A stretch of 64,000 nt of DNA, from the NCBI GenBank assembly GCA_007182875.1, contig AP019514.1, forward strand, positions 3,348,001-3,412,000. The letters run 5' to 3'. Position numbers and translations under genes: made by a program. This DNA is from Vreelandella sulfidaeris (GTDB lineage: Bacteria; Pseudomonadota; Gammaproteobacteria; Pseudomonadales; Halomonadaceae). Shown here piece by piece: positions 23,619 through 34,994 of the stretch (positions are counted from its first letter, which is position 1; every line of letters starts with the position of its first letter). The notes under the pieces were generated by a model. It worked only from the letters and a program-made list of their open reading frames with translations. It had not been told where the DNA came from and did no database searches.

Positions 23619-24942
23619 ATGACTCAGATGACACCCCGCGAAATCGTTCACGCCCTGGATCAGTACATTATTGGCCAGCAGGATGCTAAACGCGCCGTCG
23701 CAATTGCCCTTCGTAACCGCTGGCGTCGCATGCAGCTCGATGACGACCTGCGCCCCGAAGTCACACCCAAGAATATTTTGATGATAGGCCCCACGGGTGT
23801 CGGCAAAACTGAAATTGCCCGCCGCCTTGCCAAGCTGGCCAAAGCACCGTTTATCAAAGTCGAAGCAACCAAATTTACCGAAGTCGGCTATGTGGGTCGC
23901 GATGTTGAGTCGATTATTCGCGACTTGATGGAAGCCGCGATCAAAATGGTGCGCGAACAGGCCAAAGAGGAAGTAAGCCACCGCGCTGCCGATGCTGCCG
24001 AAGACCGTGTGCTGGATGCGCTTCTTCCACCGCCGCGGGGCCAGGGAAGATAAGCCGCGCGACGACAGCGGCACCCGCCAGACCTTCCGCAAGAAATTAC
24101 GTGAAGGCCAACTGGATGATAAAGAGATCGATATCGAAATATCATCTCAGGGCCAGGGTATCGACATCATGACCCCGCCGGGCATGGAAGAGATGACCAG
24201 CCAGCTGCAGAGCATGTTCTCCAACATGGGCCAGCAGAAGCGTGAAAATCGTCGCGTCACGGTCAAAGAGGCGCTGGTACTGCTGCGCGATGAAGAAGCG
24301 GGCAAGCTGGTCAACGAGGAAGAGATCAAGGCCCGTGCGGTCTACTCGGTTGAACAACACGGCATCGTATTCTTGGATGAGATCGATAAAGTGGCCAAGG
24401 GCAGCGGTCAATCAAGCGGTGGCGAAGTCTCCCGCGAGGGCGTTCAGCGTGATCTGTTGCCACTAATTGAAGGCTCTACCGTTTCGACCAAATACGGCAT
24501 GGTCAAAACCGACCACATTCTGTTTATCGCCTCGGGTGCCTTCCACCTGTCGCGCCCATCGGATCTAATTCCCGAGCTGCAGGGCCGCTTGCCGATTCGC
24601 GTGGAGCTTGATGCGCTTACGCCCAATGACTTTAAGCGCATTCTTACCGAGCCTTCTGCCTCGCTGACCAAGCAGTACCAAGCGCTGCTGGCCACCGAAG
24701 GGCTCGACGTTGAGTTCACCCCGGATGGTATCGAGCGTATTGCGCAGATCTCCTGGCAGGTCAACGAAGGTACCGAAAACATTGGTGCCCGCCGTTTGCA
24801 CACGGTAATGGAACGGTTGTTAGAAGAAGCCTCCTTCAGAGGCGGCGACATGGAAAGTCCGCTATTGATTGATGGCGACTATGTCAATGCTCAGCTTGGC
24901 GAACTGGCGGTCGACGAAGACCTTTCGCGCTATATTTTGTAA
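23619..24942 (+). CDS. hslU: HslU (ClpY) ATPase subunit of the HslUV protease
   Basis: AAA+ unfoldase that feeds substrates to HslV. Starts [10 protein letters not shown] at ATG 23619. Walker [10 protein letters not shown] (near 23795), GYVGRDVE, Walker [10 protein letters not shown] (near 24370), sensor region [13 protein letters not shown], and the C-terminal DLSRYIL, whose last residues dock into HslV in the known complex. About 441 aa. One indel near 24030, in a run of PPPRG codons, splits the frame. Confidence 0.96.
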
Positions 24943-24974
24943 GCGCTTTTATTCCTTCGTACCGTTTTAGCGGA

Positions 24975-25001
24975 GCGTAGGTGGTGATCAGCTACCTACG
25001 C
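24975..25001 (+). terminator. Possible terminator after hslU
   Basis: An 8-bp inverted repeat GCGTAGGT / ACCTACGC with an 11-base loop, followed by CCTGCCATTTT. It is weak because the T tract is short and offset. Confidence 0.35.
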
Positions 25002-25023
25002 CCTGCCATTTTAGAGGTTTATC

Positions 25024-25408
25024 ATGACTTCCCCTACGCCCACCCGTGTTCATTACCATAAGCAGGCCCGCGAGGCTAGAGCTTGGCTACGCCACTGGTG
25101 AAAGCTATCGGTTGCCGGTGGAATTTTTACGCGTCTACTCTCCCTCTGCGGAAGTGCGCGGTCACGGTGGCGACACCGCTGTCTTACAGGTGGGTAAAAA
25201 AGATGTCGGCCTGCAAAATATCACCCAGGCGGGCAACTATGCGCTGAAACTGCACTTTGACGATGGTCATAATAGCGGCCTGTTTAGCTGGAACTATCTG
25301 TATGATTTAGCGGTTAACCAAGAGGCCTATTGGAACAATTACTTGCATCGCTTGCAGGAGGCTGGTGCGTCGCGAGAGCCTGCCAGTATTCAATTCAAGC
25401 AACTGTAA
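25024..25408 (+). CDS. DUF971 (GBBH-like N-terminal domain) protein
   Basis: Small protein of about 128 aa matching the DUF971 / gamma-butyrobetaine hydroxylase-like N-terminal domain: RLELGYATGESYRLPVEFLR, a VYSPSAEVRGHG segment, GNYALKLHFDDGHNSGLFSW and YLYDL. In other proteins this fold can bind metal; its role alone is unclear. One indel near 25072 separates the first residues (MTSPTPTRVHYH, ATG 25024) from the rest. It is conserved in this position after hslU in Pseudomonas (PA5055). Confidence 0.85.
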
Positions 25409-25558
25409 CCGCCTGCCTCAGCCCCTACGTAGACAAGCCGGGCAGACAAGCCAGGGCGGACAAGGCTACAATGATGCCAACCTTTTAATCGCGTCGGTCC
25501 CTACGTCCACGACCTAAGGCCGATTTGCTATCGCCTCGCATACGGGAGCTGTTGCCCA

Positions 25559-26314
25559 ATGAGCCCCACTGAAAAACGCACCACCCACTTTGGTTTCCAA
25601 GAAGTACCGGTTGATGAAAAAGCCTCGCGTGTGGCCGATGTGTTCCACTCGGTTGCCGCCCGCTACGACGTGATGAACGACTTGATGTCTATGGGCATCC
25701 ACCGTGTTTGGAAACGGTTAACCATTGAACGCGCAGGCGTGCGCCCCGGCCATCATGTGCTGGATATAGCTGGCGGCACAGGTGATTTGACACTCAAATT
25801 TTCCCGCCTGGTTGGCCCGCGGGGCAAGGTCGTGCTGGCCGACATTAACGCCTCCATGCTCAAAGTCGGTCGCGACAAGCTGATGGATAATGGCGTGGGC
25901 GGCAACGTAGAATATGTTCAGGCAAACGCCGAGTCCCTGCCGTTTCCCGATAATAGTTTCGACTGCATCACCATTGCGTTTGGTCTGCGCAATGTCACCG
26001 ATAAAGATGCCGCGCTGCGCTCCATGGCCCGGGTGCTCAAGCCCGGCGGGCGCCTGTTAGTGCTGGAATTCTCAAAGCCCAACAATGCGCTGCTCTCCAA
26101 GGCTTACGACGAGTACTCTTTCCGCCTTCTGCCCAAAATGGGTGAACTGGTGGCTGGCGACGGCGAAAGCTACCGCTACCTGGCGGAGTCTATCCGCATG
26201 CACCCTGACCAGGAAACGCTCAAAAGCATGATGGAAGCGGCAGGGCTTGAGCGTGTTGAATACACCAACTTGACGGGCGGCATCGTTGCGCTGCACCGCG
26301 GCATTAAGCTATGA
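25559..26314 (+). CDS. ubiE: Ubiquinone/menaquinone C-methyltransferase UbiE
   Basis: SAM-dependent C-methyltransferase of ubiquinone biosynthesis. 251 aa, intact. Motif I is [11 protein letters not shown]; other signatures are [16 protein letters not shown] near the N-terminus and FGLRNVTDK plus [13 protein letters not shown]. It starts at ATG 25559 with GGGAG about nine bases upstream. It is first of the ubiE-ubiJ-ubiB group. Confidence 0.97.
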   Translation: MSPTEKRTTHFGFQEVPVDEKASRVADVFHSVAARYDVMNDLMSMGIHRVWKRLTIERAGVRPGHHVLDIAGGTGDLTLKFSRLVGPRGKVVLADINASMLKVGRDKLMDNGVGGNVEYVQANAESLPFPDNSFDCITIAFGLRNVTDKDAALRSMARVLKPGGRLLVLEFSKPNNALLSKAYDEYSFRLLPKMGELVAGDGESYRYLAESIRMHPDQETLKSMMEAAGLERVEYTNLTGGIVALHRGIKL

Positions 26315-26345
26315 GGCTTCAGTCGCTACAGACCCAGAGGTCAGC

Positions 26346-27002
26346 ATGCTGGTAACCCCGACCCTACTGTTGGCCGGTTGTGAACGCACGCTCAATGCCC
26401 TACTCGCCCGTGACCCGGCAGCGCCCTCACGGCTGGCGGCACTGGCGGGCAGTCGTTTATTGGTGCGCCTGGAACAGCCTCATCTTGAGTTGGTCATTCA
26501 TTATCACCACACCGGTCTGGACCTAATGCGTGGCGAAGGCATTGATGAAACCGAGGTAGATGCAGTCGTCGAGCTCACCCCCGAAACGTTTTCAGAGTGG
26601 ATCAGCGGCGCCTCCATTGAGCGGTTAATGTTTGACGGCAAACTGGCTGTGCGCGGGCGTATTCATCTGCTTGAAGCGACCCGCGACCTGCTTTTCGACT
26701 TGGATATAGACTGGGAAAACGAATTGGCCCGCTGGCTTGGTGATATGCCAGCCCACTCCTTGGCCGAAGGCCTACGTCGCGCCACGCGCTGGGGACTACG
26801 TGCCAAAGATGAGCTGATGCAGGATGTGTCAGAGTTCGTTTTTGAAGAGGCGCGCCTACTACCAGGGCGACAGCAACGCAATGTATTGCGCGAGCATCTG
26901 ACCGAGCTAGAAGTAGCTACCGATCGCCTGGAAGCACGTTTTAACCGCTTGCAGCGCATCCTGGCGCAACAGCAAAACGCCACTCAGGAGCCACACGCAT
27001 GA
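26346..27002 (+). CDS. ubiJ: Ubiquinone biosynthesis accessory factor UbiJ
   Basis: SCP2-domain protein that in E. coli binds ubiquinone intermediates and helps the Ubi complex. The sequence from ATG 26346 (MLVTPTLLLAG) has an N-terminal lipid-binding SCP2-like domain (about 1-110) and a C-terminal helical, coiled-coil region (HLTELEVATDRLEARFNRLQ). 218 aa, intact. The stop overlaps the ubiB start (ATGA), indicating coupling. Confidence 0.9.
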   Translation: MLVTPTLLLAGCERTLNALLARDPAAPSRLAALAGSRLLVRLEQPHLELVIHYHHTGLDLMRGEGIDETEVDAVVELTPETFSEWISGASIERLMFDGKLAVRGRIHLLEATRDLLFDLDIDWENELARWLGDMPAHSLAEGLRRATRWGLRAKDELMQDVSEFVFEEARLLPGRQQRNVLREHLTELEVATDRLEARFNRLQRILAQQQNATQEPHA

Positions 27003-28621
27003 GCTTGCGTCTGTTGCGGATTAGCTGGGTCATCACTCGCCATCGGTTGGATACGCTGCTGCCGTTAGAGCGGCTGCCCTGGTGGCTCCGGACACTCCTG
27101 TGGTTTTCACCGCTACGCTTAGTGCCCATTGGCAAACGTACACGTGGCGAGCGCCTGCGCTTGGCCTTGGAAGCCTTGGGGCCAATTTTTATCAAGTTCG
27201 GTCAAATGCTTTCGACCCGTCGCGACCTGTTACCGGCGGATATTGCCGACGAACTAAAACGCCTGCAGGACCAAGTCCCCCCTTTTCCTGGCGATCAAGC
27301 CGCCGCCCGCGTTGAGAAAGCGCTGGAAACGCCCCTGACCGTAGCCTTTGCTGAGTTTGACCGAGTTCCGCTCGCCTCGGCCTCGATTGCTCAGGTGCAC
27401 GCGGCAAGGCTGCACACCGGCGAAGATGTGGTAGTGAAAATTATTCGCCCCGGTATTGATCGTGTCATGCGTCAGGATATGGCGCTGATGTATCAAGTCG
27501 CCAAACTCTTCTCCAAAATTCCTGAAGCACGTCGTCTGCGCCCGGTGGAAGTCATTCGCGACTACGAAGCCACACTCTTTGACGAATTAGATCTCTACAA
27601 AGAAGCTGCTAACACCTCGCAACTTAAACGTAACTTCAAAGATTCACCGCTACTGTTCGTACCGACGATCTACTGGCCCTTCACGCGCCGCCACGTGATG
27701 GTTCAGGAGCGTATCCGCGGTATTCCAGTGGCCGATTTAGAGACGCTGATTGCCCGGGGCACCAACCTGAAAAAAGCTTGCCGAGCGCGGCGTTGAGCTT
27801 TTCTTCACCCAGGTGTTTCGAGATAACTTCTTTCACGCAGACATGCACCCAGGCAATATCTTCGTCAACTGCGACAATCCCGAAGATCCGCAGTACATTG
27901 CCATCGATTGCGGCATTGTCGGTAGCCTGACGCGCGAAGATCAGGACTATTTGGCGCGCAATTTATTGGCATTTTTCCACCAGGACTATTACGAAGTAGC
28001 TGCACTGCATATTGAATCCGGCTGGGTGGGAGAAAATACCCGCGCCAACGAATTCGCAGCGGCCATTCGCACTGTTTGCGAGCCTATTTTAGAGAAGCCG
28101 CTGAAAGATATTTCTTTTGGCCAAGTGCTATTGGGGCTGTTTCAAACTGCGCGGCGCTTTAATATGGAAGTGCAGCCGCAATTAGTGCTATTGCAAAAAC
28201 ATTGCTCAATATTGAAGGCTTGGGGCGGCAGCTCTACCCCGACCTAGACCTTTGGAGTACCGCAAAACCGTATTTAGAGCAATGGATGAAAGAGCGCGCT
28301 GGGGTCAGCGGTTTATGGGAATCACTGAAGCGTCAGGCACCGGAGCTTTCACATCAGCTACCCGAACTGCCCGTCTTAGCTCACCAAGCACTGAGCCGCA
28401 TGGAACACGAGCATCGCCAACGCCATCAGCAGGTTGACGCCATCAGCGCCATGCGCGTTCAAATGGCGCGCCACAGCAAGCGCCTCTATCGCCTTCGCCT
28501 GGGCTTGATTCTGCTGGCGCTAGCACTGGCTTGGCAGCCCTTAAGCGGGTGGATTGAGCTTCAAGAGTGGCCGGTATTGGCCGCTGCCGCCATCGGTTTG
28601 CTGTTGCTGGTGTGGCAATAG
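26999..28621 (+). CDS. ubiB: Ubiquinone biosynthesis atypical kinase UbiB
   Basis: ABC1/ADCK-family protein kinase-like ATPase needed for ubiquinone synthesis, membrane-associated. Seen are the KxGQ motif ([16 protein letters not shown]), the Ala-rich loop region ([11 protein letters not shown]) in place of a Gly-rich loop, VKIIRPG with the catalytic Lys, HADMHPGN, and the DCG metal motif (IAIDCGIVG). Two hydrophobic helices end the protein ([12 protein letters not shown] and [14 protein letters not shown]). 541 codons overall; indels near 27780 and 28200. Confidence 0.95.
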
Positions 28622-28653
28622 CATTACGCATTAACCGTTTATAAGGAATTCCC

Positions 28654-29032
28654 GTGGACAGCGACTCATTATCGGCAAACAATCCATCGACTAACCCTGC
28701 GTATGTGCTGGATACTCTCAATGAAGTATTAAAGCAGCGACGTCATGCCGCAGCGGAAGATTCTTATGTTGCCTCCCTTGCATCATAAGGGCTTGAACAA
28801 GATACTCGAAAAAGTCGGTGAAGAAGCCACTGAAACGGTGCTTGCGGCCAAGGACGCAGAGCACGGCGGTGAGAACGAACGCCAAGCACTGATTTCTGAG
28901 ACTGCCGACCTGTGGTTTCATAGTTTGGTGATGTTGTCTCACCTTGAGATGGATCATCAAGCTGTATTAGATGAACTGGCACGACGCTTTGGCATTTCCG
29001 GACACGATGAAAAAGCCTCTCGTCAGCCATAA
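28654..29032 (+). CDS. hisE: Phosphoribosyl-ATP pyrophosphatase HisE
   Basis: Second step of histidine biosynthesis, hydrolysing PR-ATP to PR-AMP. Start GTG 28654, with AAGGAA five bases upstream; the first part ([23 protein letters not shown]) joins after an indel near 28782 to [18 protein letters not shown], which carries the MazG-like metal-binding Glu residues, then [13 protein letters not shown]. About 125 aa. In Pseudomonas hisI stands between ubiB and hisE; here only 32 bp separate ubiB and hisE, so hisI is elsewhere or absent. Confidence 0.92.
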
Positions 29033-29131
29033 CAGCTACATAACAATTCTTAGCGCTTATAGTGGCAATATTTGTAATGATAGCATTTGCATCAACAACG
29101 AAAGTTAACCTGCTCGCATGAGGAAACGCAT

Positions 29132-29410
29132 ATGTTAGGTGGCATTAGTATTTGGCAGTTGCTGATTGTTCTGGGCATCATCATCCTGGTTTTCGGCACT
29201 AAAAACTGCGTAACGTTGGCACCGATCTAGGCGGTGCGGTCAAAGGCTTCAAGAAAGCCATGCACGACGAAGAAAAAAAGCAAAGACGGTGACAAGGAAG
29301 ATGCCGACCAGCCGCATGCTAAGGTGAGCCATGAAGAGCCAGGCAATACATACGACGTTAAAGCCGAAGAGAAACAGGCCGCAGAAGGCCGCAACGAAGA
29401 GCGCAAATAA
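29132..29410 (+). CDS. tatA: Sec-independent translocase subunit TatA
   Basis: Pore-forming subunit of the twin-arginine protein export system. The single N-terminal transmembrane helix [17 protein letters not shown] is followed by the amphipathic helix ([12 protein letters not shown]) and a charged, disordered tail. Indels near 29205 and 29278 break the frame; TAA at 29408 ends it. ATG 29132 has AGGAAA upstream. tatA, tatB and tatC follow each other closely. Confidence 0.92.
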
Positions 29411-29413
29411 ACC

Positions 29414-29881
29414 ATGCTGGATATCGGCTTTCTTGAACTGATGCTCATTGGCGTCGTCGGGCTGCTAGTGCTTGGCCCGGAGCGGCTGCCACGCGCTGCC
29501 CGAACGGCGGGCATGTGGATTGGTAAAATCAAGCGTACGGTATCCGGTATGCAGCGTGAAATCAGCGCCCAACTGGAAGCAGAAGAGCTGCGCCAAAAGC
29601 TCAACGAACAGCAAAGAAGCTCGATGACAGCTTGAAGAAAGCCAAGCTGGACGTAGAGAGCATCGCGGACAGTCCTTCTGAAAAGCGCCAGCGACACCAA
29701 GCGACACTGAACAGCGTGTCGCTAAGGCTAGCTCTCGACTGGATGATGCCCTGAAAACCGTACGTGAAGAAACGCCTCCGTCGTCTCCGGCACCTTCCTC
29801 GACAGCGCCCCTCCGCGAGGCGAAAGCTGAACCGGCTGAATCTGAAGAGACTGCATTGAAAAGGACCGTAACCACCAATGA
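29414..29881 (+). CDS. tatB: Sec-independent translocase subunit TatB
   Basis: Twin-arginine receptor component. It starts MLDIGFLELMLIGVVGLLVLG with the Pro of GPERLP typical of TatB, then an amphipathic helix and a long charged tail (KKLDDSLKKAKLDVESI). Three or more indels (near 29615, 29685, 29860) disturb it. I place the end at TGA 29879-29881, reading EKDRNHQ in the last frame, because this gives a 4-nt ATGA overlap with tatC, the coupling used repeatedly in this genome. The raw last frame would stop at 29912 instead. Confidence 0.82.
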
Positions 29882-30668
29882 GTATGTCTGGCGATTCAAA
29901 GGAGCCGCGTGAAGAACAAAGCCAAGCCCCTCTCATTGAGCACCTGATTGAACTGCGCTCACGGCTTATGCGTGCCGTGATCGTTATCTTAGTGGTCTTT
30001 TAGGCCTCTATGCCTTTGCCAATGATATCTATACGTTTGTGGCCGAGCCGTTAATGGAGTTACTGCCCGAAGGCTCGCAAATGATTGCCACGGAAGTGGC
30101 CTCGCCGTTCTTGGCCCCCTTCAAGCTCACGCTGGTCGTTGCGGTGTTTATCGCTATCCCCTTCGTGCTGCATCAGGCATGGGCATTTATCGCGCCGGGG
30201 CTTTACGACAATGAGAAAGCGCTGGCGATTCCGATTCTGGTTTCAAGCATTGCGCTTTTCTACGGTGGTGCGGCGTTTGCTTATTACGTGGTTTTCCCGC
30301 TGCTATTTGAGTTCTTTACCCAAACCGGGCCCGAAAATGTCGCGGTGATGACTGATATCAATCAGTATTTGAACTTCGTTCTTAAGCTGTTTTTTGCTTT
30401 CGGCGTGGCGTTTGAAATCCCTATTGCTACCTTTTTACTTATTCTTTCCGGCGCCACGACGGTGGAAAGCCTGTCGAAAAAACGCCCTTATATCCTGTTA
30501 GGTTGTTTTGTCATCGGGATGCTGCTAACGCCGCCGGATGTGATTTCCCAGAGTCTGCTGGCGATTCCCATGTACTTGCTTTACGAAGTTGGGCTGCTGT
30601 TTGGCCGCTTGGTGCGCAAGCGCAAGGAGGAGAAAGAGGCCGCTGAAGAGCAGGAAGCTGAGCTTTAA
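29878..30668 (+). CDS. tatC: Sec-independent translocase subunit TatC
   Basis: Polytopic core of the Tat receptor, with six transmembrane helices expected. The N-terminal cytoplasmic part has [18 protein letters not shown], and [11 protein letters not shown] is a family hallmark; later helices are [16 protein letters not shown] and a [19 protein letters not shown] segment. An indel near 30002 breaks the frame after helix 1. About 263 aa, ending in a charged Glu-rich tail. Confidence 0.95.
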
Positions 30669-30724
30669 CAACATTGAGCTGTAGCAACATAGAGTAGTAG
30701 CGACATGCGGAGTTAGCTATCTGA

Positions 30725-30757
30725 AAAACCGCCGCCATCACTGATGGCGGCGGTTTT
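30725..30757. terminator. Bidirectional terminator between tatC and elbB
   Basis: A 16-bp perfect inverted repeat (AAAACCGCCGCCATCA / TGATGGCGGCGGTTTT) with A and T tracts on both sides. It serves tatC on + and can also stop elbB coming from the other side (stop at 30796). Confidence 0.88.
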
Positions 30758-30795
30758 GTATTTGACACTGAAAGCTACATCAACGGAGTAACTAT

Positions 30796-31454
30796 TTAGT
30801 CCATCATCTCAGCGACACGATCTACCAATTTAAAAATACCCGTGGCAGCTTCGCTGATACGCGTTGCTAACATATAGGCAGGCGTCGTTACGACGCGATG
30901 CTCAAGATCAACCACAATATCTTCTACCACGCAGCTGCGGTGCAGCCCACCCATCGCGCTAATCGCACCAGATACCGCAGGATCATTACCGACGGTGACT
31001 GCAATACCATCCCCCAACAGGCGAGGCACCAATACGGGAGAAATACACATCAAGCCAATAGGCTTGGCTTCTGGCGAAAACCAACCAATGATTCTTTTAG
31101 CGCTTCCAACACCTGCATATTATTACTGGCACTGGCAAAGTCCGATAAATTCTTGGCGACGCCAAAACCACCGGGCACAAACACTGCATCGAAGTTATCA
31201 GCCACTAAATCTTCCAGCGGGCTGATCTCTCCCCGCGCTAGGCGGGCCGATTCCTGCAGCACATTACGCTGCTCGTTCTCTACCACCTCTTGAGTGAGAT
31301 GATTAACGACATGGTGCTGCTCTATATTCGGGGCAAAACAATGGTAACCAATACCTAACTGATCCAGGCGCAGCAGCGTCAGCGTGGTCTCATATATTTC
31401 TGAACCATCGTAAACGCCGCAACCGGCTAAAATCACTGCCACCTGTTTGGTCAT
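30796..31454 (-). CDS. elbB: Isoprenoid biosynthesis glyoxalase-like ElbB
   Basis: DJ-1/PfpI (class I glutamine amidotransferase-like) protein; E. coli ElbB has glyoxalase activity and was first noted as enhancing lycopene production. ATG 31454 starts MTKQVAVILAGCGVYDGSE; FVPGGFGVAKNLSDFA and LMCISPVLVP follow, the latter holding the nucleophile-elbow Cys. One indel near 31052 splits it; about 219 aa (E. coli 217). It lies 17 kb from the crt cluster, in the core region, so a link to carotenoid flux is only a possibility. Confidence 0.9.
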
Positions 31455-31622
31455 GCCTATCTCCTTATCCCAGGGTCTGCCGAACGCAATACAGCAAAGC
31501 AATCGCTCACTTTAGTCAGTCTAGCGTGTCGCCACAAGACGGCTTTCGCCGCAGGGTTTGGCTGATATACTCATCACAAGCCTTCTGGCACCCTCATTTA
31601 CAGTCCTTAATGGAGATACCCC

Positions 31623-32633
<1,011 letters not shown>

Positions 32634-32648
32634 ACGGCTATGACAAAG

Positions 32649-32677
32649 ATGACAGCCACGTGACACTTATTTGTCAT
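32649..32677. promoter_or_regulatory. Pho-box-like repeats upstream of ppk1
   Basis: ATGACAG (32649-32655) and GTGACAC (32660-32666) are 7-mers spaced by 4 bp. On the minus strand they read GTGTCAC-N4-CTGTCAT, close to the PhoB consensus repeat CTGTCAT. A further TTGTCAT follows after 4 bp in the opposite orientation (32671-32677). The site is about 80 bp before the ppk1 start. PhoB control of ppk is known in other bacteria; here it is inference from the motif. Confidence 0.45.
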
Positions 32678-32753
32678 CTTCTCCCCGCATACTGACTAGA
32701 TCTAAACGTATCCGGCTATGATACCTTCGAGCTATCAACGCGGGAGAGCCACT

Positions 32754-34943
32754 ATGGACGAACAACCGTCAGATCCCTTACTTCTATCGGCTACTGATCA
32801 AACCAGCAGCGACGGCGATATGCCGCTGCGTATTAATCGTACCCCAACCGGGGTGCATGCGCGTGAAGCGCAGCCTGAAACCGACCTCGACGATACCCAG
32901 CTCTACTTTAACCGCGAGCTATCCCATCTACAGTTTAATATCCGCGTGTTGGAACAAGCGTTAGATGACGCCCATCCGTTGCTTAACCGCCTAATGTTCT
33001 TGCTGATTTTCTCATCAAACATGGATGAGTTCTTCGAAATTCGCGTGGCGGGATTAAAGCATCAAATTGCGTTAGGCGACGACACCACTGCCGCCGATGG
33101 CCGCCTGCCCAAAGCAATACTGGCGGAAATCTCACAGGTTGCGCATGCGCAAATTGATCGACAGTATCAGATACTTAACGATACCTTACTACCTGCGCTA
33201 GAGTCCCAAGGGCTGCGTTTTCGTCGCCGTGATCAATGGACAGAGGAACAGAAGGCTTGGGTACGATCATTCTTCGATAACGAAATTATGCCGGTTATCA
33301 GCCCAATCGGGCTCGACCCCTCGCACCCCTTCCCGCGCCTGGTTAATAAAAGTCTCAACTTTATTGTTGAGCTCGAAGGCAAGGATGCCTTTGGACGCGC
33401 GGGAGGAATGGCTATTCTGCCGGCGCCACGCTCGCTGCCTCGCCTAATGGCGCTGCCAAAGGAGTTATGCGAAGAGGGTTTTGCCGAGTACGTGTTCTTA
33501 TCTTCGATGATCCATGCTCATGCCGATGAGTTATTCCCCGGTATGCGCGTGTGCGGCTGCTATCAATTCCGGCTGACCCGTAATGCAGATATGAGCGTTG
33601 ATCCTGAGGAGGTCTCTGACCTTGCCTCTGCGTTACGCGGTGAGTTACTGGCACGCCGCTACGGCAACGGTGTGCGACTGGAAGTTGCAGACAGTTGCCC
33701 CGATGATTTAACCAATTTTCTATTGCGCCAGTTTGAGCTGGACAGCGATGATTTATACCGTGTCAAAGGCCCGGTGAATTTAACCCGCATGATGTCGGTA
33801 CTGGGTGATGTAGACCGCCCAGAACTGCTCTATCGGCCGTTTACCCCGAGTATTCCCAAAGCGCTCAAAGCGGGCAGTCTGTTTAGCGCTATCGCCAAAA
33901 ACGACATTCTACTCCATCACCCCCTTCCAGTCGTTTACGCCAATTGAAGACCTGCTGCGTGAAGCTGCCCGTGACCCTAATGTATTGGCGGTGAAACAGA
34001 CGCTTTACCGCACGGGTTCAGACTCTGCGATTGTAAGTGCACTGGTGGAAGCGGCCAGTCAGGGTAAAGAAGTAACGGTCGTGATTGAACTACGCGCGCG
34101 TTTTGATGAAGCCGACAACCTACAGCTGGCTTCGCGCCTGCAGGAAGCCGGCGCGATCGTTGTCTACGGCATTATGGCGTATAAGACCCATGCCAAAATG
34201 CTGCACATTGTGCGCCGCGAAAAGGCGAACTGTGCTACTACGCGCACTTGGGCACTGGCAACTATCACTCCAAAACCGCCAAGCTTTACACCGACTATAG
34301 CCTGCTGACCGCCAATAAAGCATTGTGCGCCGATGTCCATAAGGTATTTCAACAGCTCTCGGGAATGGGCCGCGCACGTAAAATCGATACGTTGCTGCAT
34401 GCGCCGTTCACGCTGCATGAACGGCTGATGGAAATGATTGACCGTGAGGCGCAGATCGCGCGTAAGGGCAAGCGCGGGCATATTATTATTAAGTGTAACT
34501 CGTTAACCGAGCCCAAACTCATCAAGGCGCTCTATCGTGCTTCCCAGGCAGGGGTTGAATGCGACTTGATTATTCGCGGTATGTGTTGCTTGAAGCCAGG
34601 CGTGCCCGGTATCTCCGATAATATTCGCGTACGCTCGATTATTGGCCGTTTGCTAGAGCATACCCGAGTGTTCCACTTCCACAATGACGGTAAGCCAGAG
34701 ACGTGGTGCTCTAGCGCCGACTTTATGTCACGTAATATGTTCCATCGGGTAGAAACCTGCTTTCCACTGCTGGATAAAAAACTCGCCACCCGCGTACGTA
34801 AAGACCTTGAGACTTATTTGGTGGATAACTGCCAGAGCTGGCTGCTCCAGACCGACGGCAGCTACCGGCTCCAGGACCCTGGTGAAGGCGATGCAATAAG
34901 CGCCCAGGAAACCCTACTCTACGCCTATGCATCGAAAAGCTAG
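32754..34943 (+). CDS. ppk1: Polyphosphate kinase 1
   Basis: Makes polyphosphate from ATP through a phospho-His intermediate. The N-terminal domain starts with a variable, acidic 40-residue extension and then [18 protein letters not shown]; the first catalytic domain has [14 protein letters not shown] and [13 protein letters not shown] with the candidate phosphorylated His, followed by [12 protein letters not shown]; the second has [10 protein letters not shown] and [11 protein letters not shown]. About 730 codons. Indels near 33940 and 34225. ATG 32754 is preceded by GGGAGAG. Confidence 0.95.
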
Positions 34944-34994
34944 TCGTCATGCTCCCCCATTGCCACCGCCGCAGGGGCTCCTCTCTTTCAAAAC

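Noticed and set aside
30796..31454. elbB as a part of the crt cluster
   Set aside because: It is about 16 to 17 kb away with unrelated core genes between, and ElbB is common in non-pigmented bacteria.
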